The notes: generated from the letters alone by a model not told the origin. Shown: positions 1 through 12,229, counted from the first letter of the stretch. The stretch: DNA of 64,000 nt from Hymenopus coronatus (GCA_030762935.1 CM060883.1:99138501-99202500), one strand, 5' to 3'. A program made the numbers and translations.

Positions 1-124
1 TTTGTCATATCGTTCCAACAATGTATTAACCTTGGTTCTAACGGTCACTTGTCTGCTTTAAGTCGAGTACTGCTAGTGTGCTGTTTTCATTGTCGTCATA
101 TCGTTCCAGCAGTCACTTATCTAT

Positions 125-290
125 TTTATGTGGAGTTTCAAGTTACAAACAGGAGAAGAAACATGTAGCAAGGAAGGAAACAAGAAAATCCTTAACTCTT
201 GGTGAAAAATTAAAAATTTTGGATGAGGTCCATACCAGAAGAGAAAATGTGTTACACGTTTTCTCATTTATACAGTATTTTAGTAGTCTT
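125..290 (+). pseudogene. pogo/Tigger-like transposase N-terminal remnant
   Basis: The reading frame here contains a lysine-rich stretch followed by LTLGEKLKILDEV, which resembles the start of the CENP-B/pogo helix-turn-helix DNA-binding domain of Tigger-type transposases. The similarity stops after about 30 residues, the frame soon ends, and no DDE domain follows. The most likely reading is a short internal-deletion relic lying in the intron upstream of the first visible TPD52 exon. It could also be a chance match, since only one short motif supports it. Bases 300-930 are AT-rich intron with nothing else recognised. Confidence 0.35.
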
Positions 291-932
291 CCTTGAAAAC
301 GTATAAGTTAGGTTCCACTGTACTTAGGCTTTCCAAGGCCTCACAAAATAAGAAACTAACATATGATTTGTGACTCTCAACATGGAGTAGTAAACCAGTC
401 ATGTAATTGCCAATGCGATACAATCTCATGGTTAAAAGACTGCATTATATCTCCTTAATAACAGGAACAACATCAAACTAAAACAACTTAGAGCAATAAA
501 TAAGTTGATTACTGATTTTCTGACGGTGATGTATACTACATATAAAGTATTTTTTGAGTTAATTGTAACACTTTTACATCACTTATATTTTATAATTAAG
601 GGCATGTTTCGGAAGTAGTGTTGCTTCCATTATCAACTGCCAGTGACATAGTGGATGGGTTTGCCTCTGGTGGTAGATTTATTCCACTAATTTCATTTGT
701 CAGATATGACCTACCAGGTTAAAGGATATTAACTGAAAAGAAAAAAAAAGAAAGAAAGTTTCATTTGTTTGATAATAAATTAAGTTGAGCATACCTAGGA
801 AAAAGTATTTCATTTGTTATAATGAGTGAAACATTTTTTCACATCGGGGCTTGACTAATGTAACTTACTATTTGATAAGGTTTGGTTCCAGCGTGCTTTA
901 TATATAGCTTTCATAACTCCTTTTCCTTGCAG

Positions 933-1081
933 GTTGAAGAGGAAATACAAACACTGCGACATGTTTTGGCATCAAAAGTGAAGATGTCACAAGATCTGAA
1001 ACGCAAACTAGGCATCAGTGTGTGGAAGGAGTTTCAGGATGACATGTCTCAGGGCATCCGAAATGTTAAAGAATCAAATGT
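933..1081 (+). CDS. TPD52: TPD52 family protein, internal exon (coiled coil)
   Basis: This exon encodes about 49 residues starting VEEEIQTLRHVLASK and ending RNVKESNV. It is the conserved coiled coil and following segment of tumor protein D52 family proteins, small cytosolic adaptors that homo- and hetero-dimerise through this coil and are linked to vesicle trafficking. The acceptor is a pyrimidine tract ending CCTTGCAG at 932, and the donor is GTAAGT at 1082. The exon begins in phase 0 and ends with two bases of a Val codon, completed by the C at 3495. The 5' exons carrying the start codon lie upstream of the window. Assignment rests on remembered family sequence; which paralog or isoform it is cannot be told. 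Confidence 0.9.
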
Positions 1082-1344
1082 GTAAGTATCATAAGCATTA
1101 CAACACAGTATCTTATAAGTGACATGTATGTTTATTGCAAAGTACGCAGTAGGTAGAGATCAAGATGTTTCGCAGCCTCCACAATCCAAAATAGGTATTT
1201 TCAATACAGTTCAGGGAGAAAGAGGGAATGAGAGGGAGGGTGGAGAGAGATTAAAAAAAGAAATCTGATGATAAAAACCACACTTTGTGCTTTGTCCAGT
1301 ATTGTTCAAAGATATGGTGCAGTCATTTTCAGGATAATCCCATT

Positions 1345-1440
1345 CTCCATCCTGAAGAAATCCATCGTTCTCCACCGGGTTTGAACCCGCGACCTTGGGT
1401 ATATGAAGTCAGCATGGTAACCCTTACACCACAGAGTGCG
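1345..1440 (-). repeat. tRNA-derived SINE, head fragment
   Basis: Read on the - strand this is a tRNA-like block. It has a box A-like TGGTGTAAGGGTTACCATGC and a box B-like GGTTCAAACCC about 35 bases further on, the spacing of an internal Pol III promoter. It closely matches the head of the full SINE at 48025-48317, so it is a truncated copy of the same family. It sits in the intron between the first two visible TPD52 exons. It is not called a functional tRNA because the acceptor stem does not close convincingly. Confidence 0.7.
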
Positions 1441-2046
1441 ACTCTTTGTACCTGTAATGCATATATAATAAATTATTTCTGCAAAGGCTCATCTTAATTA
1501 ACATGACGTAGATAGATAAATGAGCATTCAAAGTATACTTTGTAGAAGCTAATAAATACAAATAAAGGTAGGTAGAGAACAGATACCCCAAGCATCCCCT
1601 TTTTCAGCAATTTCCTCTTTCCCCACCGAGAAAAGCACAAATTATACACAGCATCCTCTATTGACAATCCAGACGAAACATGTATGTTTGCATCAGTTGC
1701 AAGAAGCAGAGTCAGGTTTCCTCTTTATAGCTCTGTAATATTCCAATAATAAACAATGCTAACAATAATGCCAAAATAAAAACTGAGTTGAAATGAAATA
1801 CAAATAAATCATTTTAAGCCTTTTTGTAATATTAAGGGTCCATTATTAAAAAAAATTTGTATGCTTTCCTATGAATGGGCCATTTGGTGAAGCCATGTAC
1901 ATGCCTTTTCTAATTGTTGGTGTTCACAAATACGCAGAGGGAAACCTCGGTATAATGAGCACCTTAAGAGTAAGTGGAGAGTCATGTGAATAATACAACT
2001 CATCACTTTTTCTTATTACTGCATGGTCATAGGTTGTCCTGTTTCA

Positions 2047-3030
2047 AGGGAGCTTCAATAAGTAATGAATTTTTTTTTTGTTTTCCTTAAAACATGTTGG
2101 TTTTATTCAGGATTCAAATATAGCATGTTTTGGCTATAAAACTCTATTTTTCAACATAATCTCCATTTAATGCTACGGCCTTATGCCACCTGCATGGTAC
2201 CACTCTACACTTCCACATCGTCCTTGTAGTGCTTCCTCCACTGGGCCAAACAGGTGCAAGATCTGGGCTTTAGGGTGGATGAGGAACAACAGTCCACCTA
2301 GGTTCTGTGAGCTCCTCTCAGATGCCCAGACTTGTATCATGTAGAATAAGTTGCTTTGCATTTTTGTGACTACGAACGCACTGAAGTTGTTTCTTCAATT
2401 TCTTTAGAGTAGCACAATACACTTCACAGTCAAGGGAGGACCCAAACAGAGCTGTGACTTTACCAGCTGAAGGAGAGTTGGCGTGCCACTTAGTTTTGGG
2501 TCTGTAGTGATGAATACTGTGCCAATATTGTCTCCCTCAGCCTCATAACAAGCAAGCAATTGTGGTCGTCAGTTAGGCATTGAGGAACCCAGCGAGAGGA
2601 CAAGTGTGTCAGCATTACCAGCGAGGTGTTTGACTGTATTCCATCGATCACCTCGAATAAGAGAGTCCTCGCATTCCAACATTGCAGGAGTCACAGCTAC
2701 AGGTTTGCCCCACCTTGTTGTGATGATGACAGACACCTCGCCGTGCTTTTGTCCACTGTCAGGTCTCCTTAGACATTCTGCAAGTGCCTTTGAATACCTT
2801 TGATGCTCTGGTTTTCTGCAAAAAAACAACTCAATAACTGTTCTCTGGAATGCACCTCCTTTACAGACACTATTTTGAAGACTAATTATAAAGCTTCCAC
2901 CTTTCGGAAATTAATGAAAATGTATGAGGTAAAATGGGAATATTTAAAGATGTCCTATATAAAATTTCAATTTTTTTTCAACCGAAATTGAATGAAAAAA
3001 AAAATTGTTGCATTAATTATTGAACCTTTC
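2047..3030 (-). mobile_element. mariner-like transposon, decayed
   Basis: Imperfect terminal inverted repeats flank the block: TTCAATAAGTAATG near 2050 and its degenerate complement near 3005-3025. Between them, - strand reading in shifting frames gives mariner transposase pieces, including a LACYEAEGD-like segment, a PSAGKV-like segment near 2470 and a C-terminal FGPVEEALQGR...EWYHAGGIRP block (2361-2173) that is characteristic of mariner proteins. Stops and frameshifts are frequent and the N-terminal part is hard to follow, so it is inactive. It lies in a TPD52 intron. Confidence 0.6.
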
Positions 3031-3494
3031 ATGCATATGGAATAACTGCGACAGAACCCACTAAACAGGATATGAGTTTTTCCGATTTTTCCTCCCTTCT
3101 TTACTTTGAATTTTAAATAACTTTTAAGTTTCTTAATGTTACCCATTTACAAATATTTTACTGTAGTGAACCTCTTTGAGTACAATGATCCATGAATCAA
3201 TTTGCAAAGTATTTTCTTAAATCACTTCAAGCCTGATCGCTTAGTTAATTAATTTTATGAGTTCAGCACAGTTGAAGCCTAGTTTAAAATAGTTTGCTTT
3301 TCATAAGATGTCTTGTGTGCAATTGCCACTAAATTACTAAGCATTTGCTACTGAAAATCTTCACTACAGGACAGGGTTATGGAAGATTTTAATAGGCAGT
3401 ACACCACACCCTCAAAATTGAAAGCAAATGTTTGAAATCAGTCATCGTTTCTTAATAACACTTCACTAAAACGCTTATTTATTATTTGTTTCAG

Positions 3495-3657
3495 CTTCCA
3501 GAAGACAGAATCGGTGATTAAAACTACAGCAGAGAAGACTACATCTTTATTGGGTGGTTTTGGCTCCAGTGTTACCATGAAATTAGGTCAGCTGAAGAAT
3601 TCGGAGTCATTTCGATCCCTTGAGGAGCGAGTTGGTTCGGCATACGAGAATGTCAAG
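3495..3657 (+). CDS. TPD52: TPD52 family protein, internal exon (central conserved region)
   Basis: The exon follows a TTTGTTTCAG acceptor (ends 3494) and precedes a GTAATT donor (3658). The first base completes the split Val codon from 1081. It then encodes a conserved block with motifs FQKTESVIKTTAEKT, LLGGFGSSV, KLGQLKNSESFRSLEERVGSAYENVK. The GQLKNS-SFRS-EE-VGSAYE-VK sequence is the hallmark of the TPD52 family. It ends in phase 0. The following intron (3658-6291) contains a DDE transposon, a long inverted repeat and fragments of a dispersed repeat. Confidence 0.92.
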
Positions 3658-3760
3658 GTAATTTATATCACAGCACATGTTTATGGTAATTAATAAGGTG
3701 ATAATAAGAAAAGTAAGAGATTAAGTAGTGTTTGTGTTTTGTAACTGTACCTCGTAGGTA

Positions 3761-5045
3761 CAGGGTGGCACAGGGAAACGGGAAATTTTGACTGCATTGT
3801 CCAAATTGTCATGCGGGTGGGTTTCCAGAATCAATGTGTAGTTGTTGTGAATGCGTTGCCATTTAGAAATCATGCAACGTTGGAGTAGTGTGGAACATGC
3901 TGTCTCTGAGACAGCATATTACAAAAAGGGTGATAGTGTGACTGCTGCGTAAAGGTTATTTTGACGACATTACCAGCTCAGACATCATAGATCTGTTCCA
4001 TCTGCTCATGTGACTCACACGTAAGTGCATAATTTTGAGGAAAGAGGTTCAGCCTTGAAAAAGAAGCCTCCAGGTGGCATTTGAACAATACACACACCTC
4101 AGAACGTTGCAGCCGTTCGAGTTTCCATCGTGCCGTCAACATGCATCTGCGCTACGGATTGGACCACGAAACTTGCAAAGAATGCTGCACGAATTGAAGT
4201 TCCACCCCTAAAAGTTACAGATTGTGCAGCGATTACATCCACAAGACCCTGGTGCTTAAGGAGTTTTGCAAACAGGTGCTGGCTAAAATCAGCGAGGCTA
4301 CCCATTTCCTTCCATCGTATGGATGTCCGACGAGGCCCACTTCCACCTTACGAGATGCGTAAACACGGAGTGTTCGTTACAGGGCACAGGCCAATCCCGG
4401 TGAGTTTCATAAGCATCCATTACCTAGCCCAAGGTTACAGTACGGTGTGCCCTTTCATGTCATGGCTCATTGGGCCTTACTTTTTTGAAAGTGATGATGG
4501 AGTGGCAACAACAGTAACATCCGCTTGGTATGTTGATATGCTTGAAACACTCTTTACTTCGAGACTGCATGCTCTGAACGTTGAAAACATGTGGTTTGAG
4601 CAGGATGGAGTCACTTCACATACTGCTCGACAGTCGATAGAAGCCGTTTGCCAATTGTTTGGAAGGCGCACTATTTCCGTAACAGTGACATTCCATAGTC
4701 TACGAGTCATTTGATCTCAATGTTCGTTATTTGTTTTTGTGGGGACATGTTAAAAATAAAAATAAAGTGTACCTCTCAATTCTTGCAACTATTCAAGAAC
4801 TTAAACAGCATTGAAGACGAAATCACTGCCATTCCCCTAGGCATGCATTCCAGAGTTGTCAGAACAAGTTATTAGAACATGAACACAAAAATGAAGCACA
4901 TCTCTAAGAAGTAAAGTAAAGTGACATTTTGTAATGGAAAACATAAATGGCATATTGTATGCATGAACTTTCATTAAAAAACAAGTTGCTTCCTATATTC
5001 ACTCAAGCAAATTATGTTACTTCATAATTTCCCTGCGCCACCCTG
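3761..5045 (+). mobile_element. DDE (mariner/Tc1 superfamily) transposon with TIRs and TA target duplication
   Basis: Inverted repeats CAGGGTGGCACAGGGA (3761-3776) and its near-exact complement (5030-5045, one mismatch) are bounded by TA on both sides (3759-3760, 5046-5047), as for the Tc1/mariner superfamily. The interior encodes a transposase in broken frames: WMSDEAHFHLT near 4317 gives the first catalytic Asp region, then IGPYFFE, and WFEQDGVTSHTAR near 4590 gives the second Asp region. The helix-turn-helix part before 4300 is degenerate and the frame changes at about 4370. The copy is therefore dead but still recognisably bounded. It sits wholly inside a TPD52 intron, in the same orientation as the gene. 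Confidence 0.85.
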
Positions 5046-5493
5046 TATTAGTAGTAATTACAGGTAAACTTATTCCACTAAAAAATTTGATGTTGAAATT
5101 TCACTGGAAGTGCATGTTTTGATGCCTCCTGAAAGCTAAGGGAAAAAAAAATAATGTTTATACTACTAATGAATATATGTTATAAGAAATGTTTTTATTT
5201 AAATTCCTGCGGGTGTGCATGGGTGTGTGTGTGTAGCTCAAAATTGAAAAGTGTTGAAAACCAAACTTGGTATTTGAGTACAGTACAAATATTGATTTTT
5301 TTGTTTTTTTTTTTTTGTTTTCTCTCTCTCTTTTTTTTTCTTTTTCTTCTTCTTTTGTTAACTGGTTCCAAGATATTCCTTGCTATTGGTTTCAATTTTA
5401 AACTACTTAAATGTTTCTCAAGTAGCAAGTCATCTTTCATTTCATATGTGTTTTGATTTGTTGCTAGCCAAGCAAAGAGAACTGAATTTCAGT

Positions 5494-5827
5494 TATTAAT
5501 ATAAAAATAATAATTGCAACCAATCTTCACTTATCTTTTGGAATCCTTGCCTGGACTAGTTTCGCAACAATTTCATTGCATTATCAACATATCCTTTTGG
5601 TCTCTTTTTTGATGTTGTTTATTTACACTGTTATGGTTACTGCTACTAGGTGGATTGTGTACTAATGCATCCTAGTAGCAGTAACCATAACAGTGTAAAT
5701 AAACAACATCAAAAAAGAGACCAAAAGGATATGTTGATAATGCAATGAAATCGTTGCGAAACTAGTCCAGGCAAGGATTCCAAAAGATAAGTGAAGATTG
5801 GTTGCAATTATTATTTTTATATTAATA
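5494..5827. repeat. 157-bp inverted repeat with 20-bp spacer (long hairpin)
   Basis: The left arm 5494-5650 and the right arm 5671-5827 are reverse complements over their full length, with one difference (A at 5569, C at 5752, which face each other in the folded RNA). The spacer is 5651-5670. The arms show no coding potential and no transposase. As part of the TPD52 intron, the transcript would form a roughly 157-bp double-stranded hairpin. It could be a foldback transposon, a very recent inverted duplication, or an assembly or library artefact. Confidence 0.9.
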
Positions 5828-5879
5828 TTTGTGTTATTCTTCACTGTTACTAGCTTCTTTTTACATTTGAATTTCAGTT

Positions 5880-6067
5880 GTTTCATATAGCTATAGCTTT
5901 TAAAAGATTTGACTCCCTTTAGCTTAGTGTATTCCCTTAATTTCTCTTCTACTTACAAGAAAGCAAGGAATAAGACAATTTCTGCAAATGTTTATCTCGA
6001 TTAGCATGATGCAGGCAAAAGAATAATCTTTTGTAAGAATAGGTAGAGAAAGTCATGTGAATATAAC
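5880..6067 (-). repeat. fragment of the unnamed dispersed repeat
   Basis: The segment resembles, in reverse orientation, the left end of the repeat at 15680-16437. Shared landmarks are the CTTACAAG-AAGCAAG-ATAAGAC block, a GATTAGCATGATG block, and the terminal GTAGAGAAAGTCATGTGAAT at 6042-6061. A second short terminal piece (AGAGAAAGTAATGTGAATG) occurs near 6237. It is intronic and non-coding. Confidence 0.55.
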
Positions 6068-6291
6068 AGATCAAATATTTTCTTGTGAATTTTAAAGCAT
6101 CACAAAATGTCACCCTAAAACTTTATCGTTTGTCTGCACTATTCTATAATAAAATGTGTAAATATTAAGTGAAAGATTATGTGGATTAGCAAGAAATTGA
6201 TAGCAGTAAGTAGGACTGGTTTGTATAACAGTGAATAGAGAAAGTAATGTGAATGCAATACATCAACTTGCTCTTGTTTGCTTGTTTTCAG

Positions 6292-6429
6292 ACAAAGGTA
6301 TCGACTTCACGCTCCAATTCAACACAGAGTTTTGATGAAGCAGTGAGAGAAGCAGAAGCAAATCGCAAGTCTAATAATGGAACACCAGCAACAACACCAA
6401 CTATACCAGAAGACAGACCCATTTCTTAA
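6292..6429 (+). CDS. TPD52: TPD52 family protein, terminal coding exon
   Basis: The acceptor is CTTGTTTTCAG at 6291. The exon encodes 45 residues beginning TKVSTSRSNSTQSFDEA, then a charged stretch REAEANRK, then a Thr/Pro-rich end ATTPTIPEDRPIS and a TAA stop (6427-6429). TPD52 proteins end with a comparable variable Ser/Thr/Pro-rich tail after the SAYENVK block. The phase-0 junction with 3657 agrees. The 3' UTR begins at 6430; several AATAAA-like sites lie downstream and I cannot choose the one used. Confidence 0.88.
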   Translation, partial: TKVSTSRSNSTQSFDEAVREAEANRKSNNGTPATTPTIPEDRPIS

Positions 6430-8227
6430 TTTTGTCTTGCTAAACTTCGCCACTTGCAAACACTGGTTTTAGTCTCATCCTAGTTGATTAACTTGATTTT
6501 CTTATAAATCATATTTATTTCGTATCTGTCTGTGATTTGTTCTTTACACTGTTCTCCCTTCCCCATAAAATGTTTCTATATTTTGTAGAGTACCTAATCA
6601 CTGGTACATAATGGCTGTGTCATTATTTCATTTCTACATCACTACTGCACCTCAGTGCTGACTTTCATACAACATGAGTAGGAACTAATTTATAGCATTA
6701 TCATTTTAAGGGCTTTGTGTGTTCTCTAGCATTAAGGATGTAGAAGTGAAACACTCCAAACCTAAACTAGTGAAGGGGTCATCTGCAATAAGACATAATA
6801 GAAAAGTGGGTATGTGGATATACAGTGCAGAATACCTTCTTCTGTTTTTCATTCTCACTTCTTAGAAACAATTATGCTAGGGTTGCTGCACATTTTAACA
6901 CAGTGATTGAAACAGAGTCAATTTGCTTTTTGCTAATAGAGGTCTCTACAAGTTAACCACTAACACCAGACAACAATTGTACGAAACTTGATCACTGAAA
7001 TGTTGATGCAGTATTTATGCAAGAATCTTCTGATCATTTCCAAACGTTGGTTCCATTACTAGATATTGTCAGTTTTTTCATACAGTAGGTCGCTCCATGC
7101 TCTTTGTAGCAAGGCAAACTGCAGTTTCATTTGTGTGGTGTCAGAAAGTCTTCTTTTGCATCTTTGAACATTCATACATAACCTAACTTCAGTCAAAGAC
7201 AGTGAACGTTGGTAGATAATATATGCAGTTCAAGTTTGCAGATAGTGGCTTTTAATACCAATATTGCAAAATTATTCTGAAATGCAGCTAATTGTGTTAC
7301 TTGGAAAGTATTGTTAATGTGTAATTGCACTACAGAAAAATGCATTTTCATGAAATTCTAATGGAAAAAACATGAAATATACATGTTGTAGTTAAAGACT
7401 TTTATTTTCATGAAACATTTAATGCACATTGTACATGTATACTTTGTTTCATATGAGTCCTCAATATTTGCTTTTTAAGGATAAGAGATAACCATGGAAA
7501 GATAATGCTGAGGCTCAGACTTGGGCTCTGAAATGAGATGTACCAGTCACTTTGATCTTTGTTACTTACCATATGAAGCAGCATGGCAGGAGTGGTCTCT
7601 GACAGTTGCGTGCTACTCATCCCCCCCAAAAAGAATTCAATTGAGTCAATACTTATGGAGGTAAGCTCCAAATATTGTTATTCCCTGTGTTGTATGCTCA
7701 TATTCTTGTCATCTAAGGTGTGAAATTGTTCAAATTTGAAGATTGTTGTATTCATTTTCCAGAGAAGGATCAAAGTCAACCGCAGTTTAGGAATGTTAAA
7801 GGAGTTTTCTATTTCTTCAATATTAGAAGTCTGCAGGTATTATTTTGTGAACTAACCAGACTGTCAAGAGAATAAAGGTGCAGTGCCACGGCTTAATGGG
7901 TTGAGGCATGGGATGCAAGTGGATTTGAGACTGCCCATTTTATAGGATCAGCCCTGTGGTGCAGATTGTCCAATTCTGTGTGCTGTTCATCTTCTTCCTT
8001 GTGGTCCGTAATGGAATTCTTGATGGAGAACATGGCACCTCCAATTTGGATCATAATTTTCAATTTTTTCAGAATATGTATATTCTTTTTGTTATCCAGT
8101 ATAGTGTATCCTGTAGGTAGTTGTTGTTATTATTATTATTATTAAAGAGGGAGAAGAATGTGTTTGCCTGCAAAATTTAGGTTGAGATTAATTGATAAAT
8201 CAACAGTGGAAAAGAGTAACTGGCAAC
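6430..8227 (+). other. TPD52 3' UTR and AT-rich downstream sequence
   Basis: No coding signal is visible on either strand beyond short chance frames. The proximal part must include the TPD52 3' UTR, but its end cannot be placed from sequence. A short TTA/ATT microsatellite lies at about 8127-8144. Confidence 0.4.
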
Positions 8228-8228
8228 A

Positions 8229-8392
8229 AATGATAATCTAATTGTATTAATTAAAGTGGTACGTATTAATACTAGTAATGGTTCAACAGCTGAGGATGCG
8301 GGCGAAAGTCTGCGAAACAATTGTCCTGCACAGTAAAAGTAAGTGTTAATGCGAACTACTTTAATTAATTCAATCTGATTATGCCTTCACTG
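8229..8392. mobile_element. MITE-like element with about 36-bp inverted ends
   Basis: Left end TGATAATCTAATTG followed by TATTAATTAAAGTGGTACG is complementary, with a few mismatches, to the right end ending near 8392 (CTACTTTAATTAATTCAATCTGATTATG). The 80-base centre contains GAGGATGCGGGCGAAAG and has no coding frame. The size and structure suggest a short non-autonomous DNA transposon; its family is not recognised and no clear target duplication is seen. Confidence 0.5.
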
Positions 8393-11300
8393 TAAGCAGC
8401 TTCAAAATGATACAGTTACAAATGATAATCTGTGTGTGTTGTAAGCTTGCCCAGCACTGTGTTACGCTCCTCTTTCCCCTGCCTGATCGAATGATGACAA
8501 TAAAAGCTGCTTATATGATAAGAGCGATAACACGCTGTCATGATGGTAATACATCACCAACCTGAAAGGCAAATTTGAAGTTCAATTTCACGATAATAAA
8601 CATTGATTGCAGATGTAGTAACGGGACAGACTGTTTACAAAAATACTTGAATAGATTTGGCATAGCATTTCTGACTTTTATACAAGATTAAAACCTCCCA
8701 TCTGAATATTGGAGTGCAAGTAAATGAATAAGCATTAAATCTTTAAATGTACCCACACTTGTGCATAATGAAAAGTAAAAAGGCAACATTATTACTGACG
8801 AGCAAAGCCAATGGGTGATATGATGGTGTGATACCATGGTTTGTTTCAGTTTACTTATAGGCATATTAAATGCTAAACATTAGATGCAATAGCAAACTGT
8901 GGAGATGTATATCCATAATTTCTGTAGTCAATACTGCAAGCATGTGTAGTAAGTTAGGAGGCATGCACATATCTGTTGTTGTGATTAATTCTTCTCTCAT
9001 GTTATCATTGGAGAGGCTGTACAAATTACTTGTTTATCCAAATACAAGACAGCCCTAATTTTTCGCAACTTAATTTTGGAATTTAGCATATCATATATAC
9101 ATATAAAGAAGACATTTTTAAAAGAAATATATAAAAAGAAGAATTTCTAAATGAAATATATAAGTCTGCCATATACTAGGAACAAACTATAGGACACTTA
9201 AGCTGATTAAGCCCATTAAATTTCGTATTTTATTTATTTATATTTTACTGAATTTGAATTTGCATGGAAATTCACATTTTGAGTGGGTGACTAAGAAGGA
9301 CTGATGGCAGCAGGGTAACTGTAATGACAATGATGGATATGATTTGGTATTTAGACAAAATTTAATGTTTTTACCTAAGTTGAATTTGTGCAGAAATTTA
9401 CATTGCGAACGGTAGAAATGAAAAACGGATGTACGGTATGTGTGACTGTGGCGGTGGCAGGAGAGTAGCTGTAACAACAATTATAGATGCCATTTTCTAT
9501 TGAGACAACACACTTAGAAGCCGTCTAATTTTATTTTAGTCTCGGAGAGTACAAGTAAATTTTTTCCCAATGAGAATGCTCATAGACCAGTTAACAGCTA
9601 ATTTTTGGCACAAAATGGAACACACAGAATCTACCACATATGTCGCAACTATTAATCTATGGTCACGACCTTGGCGGTAATGTATACAATTTCTGCCATG
9701 CATCGTCACTGCCGTACTTGCGAAGTTTGAAACTTACTTTTTCCCCACAAGGTATTCTGAAAGCATATATCATGAATGCAAAATAACGCTCACATCTGAG
9801 CATTAATAATTTGGAAAAAACATTGTCTTGTTTTAGGATAAATATGGTAAGTGTTTTAGGGGTGTGAACAGCAAGCAGGAGCACTTTTTTTTCCATCAGT
9901 TAGAACAATGCTTCAAATGAGCCAGTATGTTTGTGACAGAAAAGAAACTGTACATTACAGGTTACTGCTCCAAGCAGCGCACTCAAGCTCCCAAGAAGGT
10001 AACACACACAACCCTTTTACTTAACATTCAATAGTTACACAGTTTATCTATGCCTCAATACATTCTCATTTAATGTAATCTGTGTTTTATAATCATCAAA
10101 ACATCTTTAGTAAAAACTTCATTGCTTCTTTTCTGGGGAGCCGTACTTATTTTATTTTTGATTGCATACTGAAAAAATAGTGCAGGTAACTGTTGGCTTC
10201 ATGCAGAAGCCGCCACTCCCTGTGTGTAAAAGTAATATATTTCAGTTACAAAGGTATTTCAAACAAAAATATATATGCTGTCCATTAACATCTCTTAGGT
10301 GCTTTTATTTCCTTAAAAAGGAAAAAAGTTGGTGCCTCAGTGTTGATTTATTATTTATCAATTTTAAAAACATGTTGCATAATTACCTTGATTAGTGTTA
10401 TATTACAATGGAACAATGTGATTGTTCTTTCTTCAGTTATTTATAAGACCATCAGAGTCCTTTTTCTTTGTATTAGAACTATTTTAATATGCTTTTGTAG
10501 GTATCCAGAGCTAAAACCAGTATTTGCATGTGGCATTGAGAAAAATATATTAAGAACTGAATATTTGATAATTTTCCATCCAAAAGGCCTTGCTTTAGCC
10601 TTTATTAAAACAAATCTGTTTTTCTATATATTCTAAGTGAAAAGAAATATGTTTTATCAGGTATATAAATGCATACACACATATTTTCACAGTACTATCT
10701 CAAACTGTTCCTGCCTTAAACAAAAATATCAAATCAGTTAATTCTGATTTTGAAAATGGTGGATAATATATGGTATCCATCTTAATGGAAGCTATTTTAC
10801 TTTCTGTGATGTGAGGAAATCTGCTTTTCAATCCACATACTGAATCATAAGATATTTTATAGGTCTAAAAATATATGAAGTGTAGATTATATGGTAATAT
10901 GAAAAATAAAGGAATCACAAGTATATTTATTCCAAAATATATGTGTGCAATAGTGATATTGATATTCTGTGAAGTTGAAGTACTTTTGCACAGCATTAAT
11001 TATGCCTGATGAAAGTAAATGCAGAGACTGATTATTTTCATTTATAAGGCGAGCTTTAGACAGAATAAGTCAATTACCTGTATTACTGTAAAGATAAATC
11101 TTAAATGAGGTGTAAATTTACGTTGATAAATACAGAAAAAACATTTTATGCCGCATTTCATTTAAGTGACCTTACTATGAGTTTTAAGGCATTATCATTA
11201 AAGTATTTTACTGACACCAGCAAACATAATCTGTAACTAGATTTAAATAATCTAATTTTGTGTTATAACTTATAATAATTGTATGTACATTAACATGCTT

Positions 11301-12229
11301 GAGCAAAGGGATGAAGTTCTTGCTACATAGTTAAATAAAGGATATTGTTGCTTATGGAATTGGAATACAAATGTTCTGCCTTTCCTCACCTTGAGTGCAT
11401 GCTCTTAACAACATTCTCAACTCTAATAAATCAAATGCATCAACAAATATGGTTTAGTTCTTGGCTGCAGTGTTAATTTAAAATATTTAATTTATTATGT
11501 AATCAAATTTATTTTGCAGTCACTGAAGCATAGGTTTTTTCATGTTACTGCAAAATATTTGTTAAAATGATATGACATGGAAGTGAAGGAAGCAGATTGA
11601 AGGTGACAAAGGGTTTACTGTAAACTCTACAAGTGCACATCATTGGCATAACATTTGTCCATAATTATAAAGGATTATTACCGAGTACAAGCAGAGCTAA
11701 AATCATTAACACATTGGAGCCCAAGCCCGAGTATAGCTAACACTTTTAATGCAATTCCACAACCTTTATGCAACAAAGAACATTTCAGTTATCGTTTAGT
11801 TGTCTGATTTGTGCTGCCATCTGCCCTTGCTTTAGTCAACTATTAGAAATTTTAGTAATATTGGCTGTTCTCGGGTAGTAGCGCCATTTTCTTTGAAGGT
11901 TTGTTACGTATGTGCTCTTAAATGTTAAAATGCTGCATTTTCCTCGATTTCTGCAAACTGAAGCAGAAAGTCAGGATACAAATGAAGCTGTGGAAAATTC
12001 TGATTCCAAGGGAGAGTTTTTCGAACTTTGAATAAATGGAGGGTAAGCAGCTTTAAACAGTTTTTTTCAAACTCATATTTAATTCTTGTAAATTTACAAT
12101 AGAATATTAATACGAAAGTTATGACTACTTGTTGAGAAATCCTTGAATGCTGTACTTTTGGATTGTCCCAATACTTTTGGGCAGATTTTATTCACCATTT
12201 GTATTAATACATTTACAAGGCTTCGTCAA
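8393..12229. other. AT-rich intergenic sequence without recognised genes
   Basis: I see no exon-like conserved coding on either strand. One internal feature is a diverged tandem pair of about 120 bp (about 9238-9350 and 9365-9485), which share a TTGAATTTG...GAAATT-ACATT start and a GGCAG-AG-GTAACTGTAA-like block. Around 11,670-12,050 a GC-richer stretch with a short frame starting MLHFPRFLQTEAESQD might be an old transposon or exon fragment, but I could not assign it. Confidence 0.4.

Noticed and set aside
5154..5456. A 100-codon frame with a Phe/Leu-rich, membrane-like stretch
   Set aside because: It arises from a T-rich low-complexity intron tract; the antisense frame is Lys-rich for the same reason.
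11670..12050. Possible piggyBac-like or coding remnant (MLHFPRFLQTEAESQD frame)
   Set aside because: Only a short frame and a vague similarity; no TTAA-flanked ends and no conserved domain were seen.
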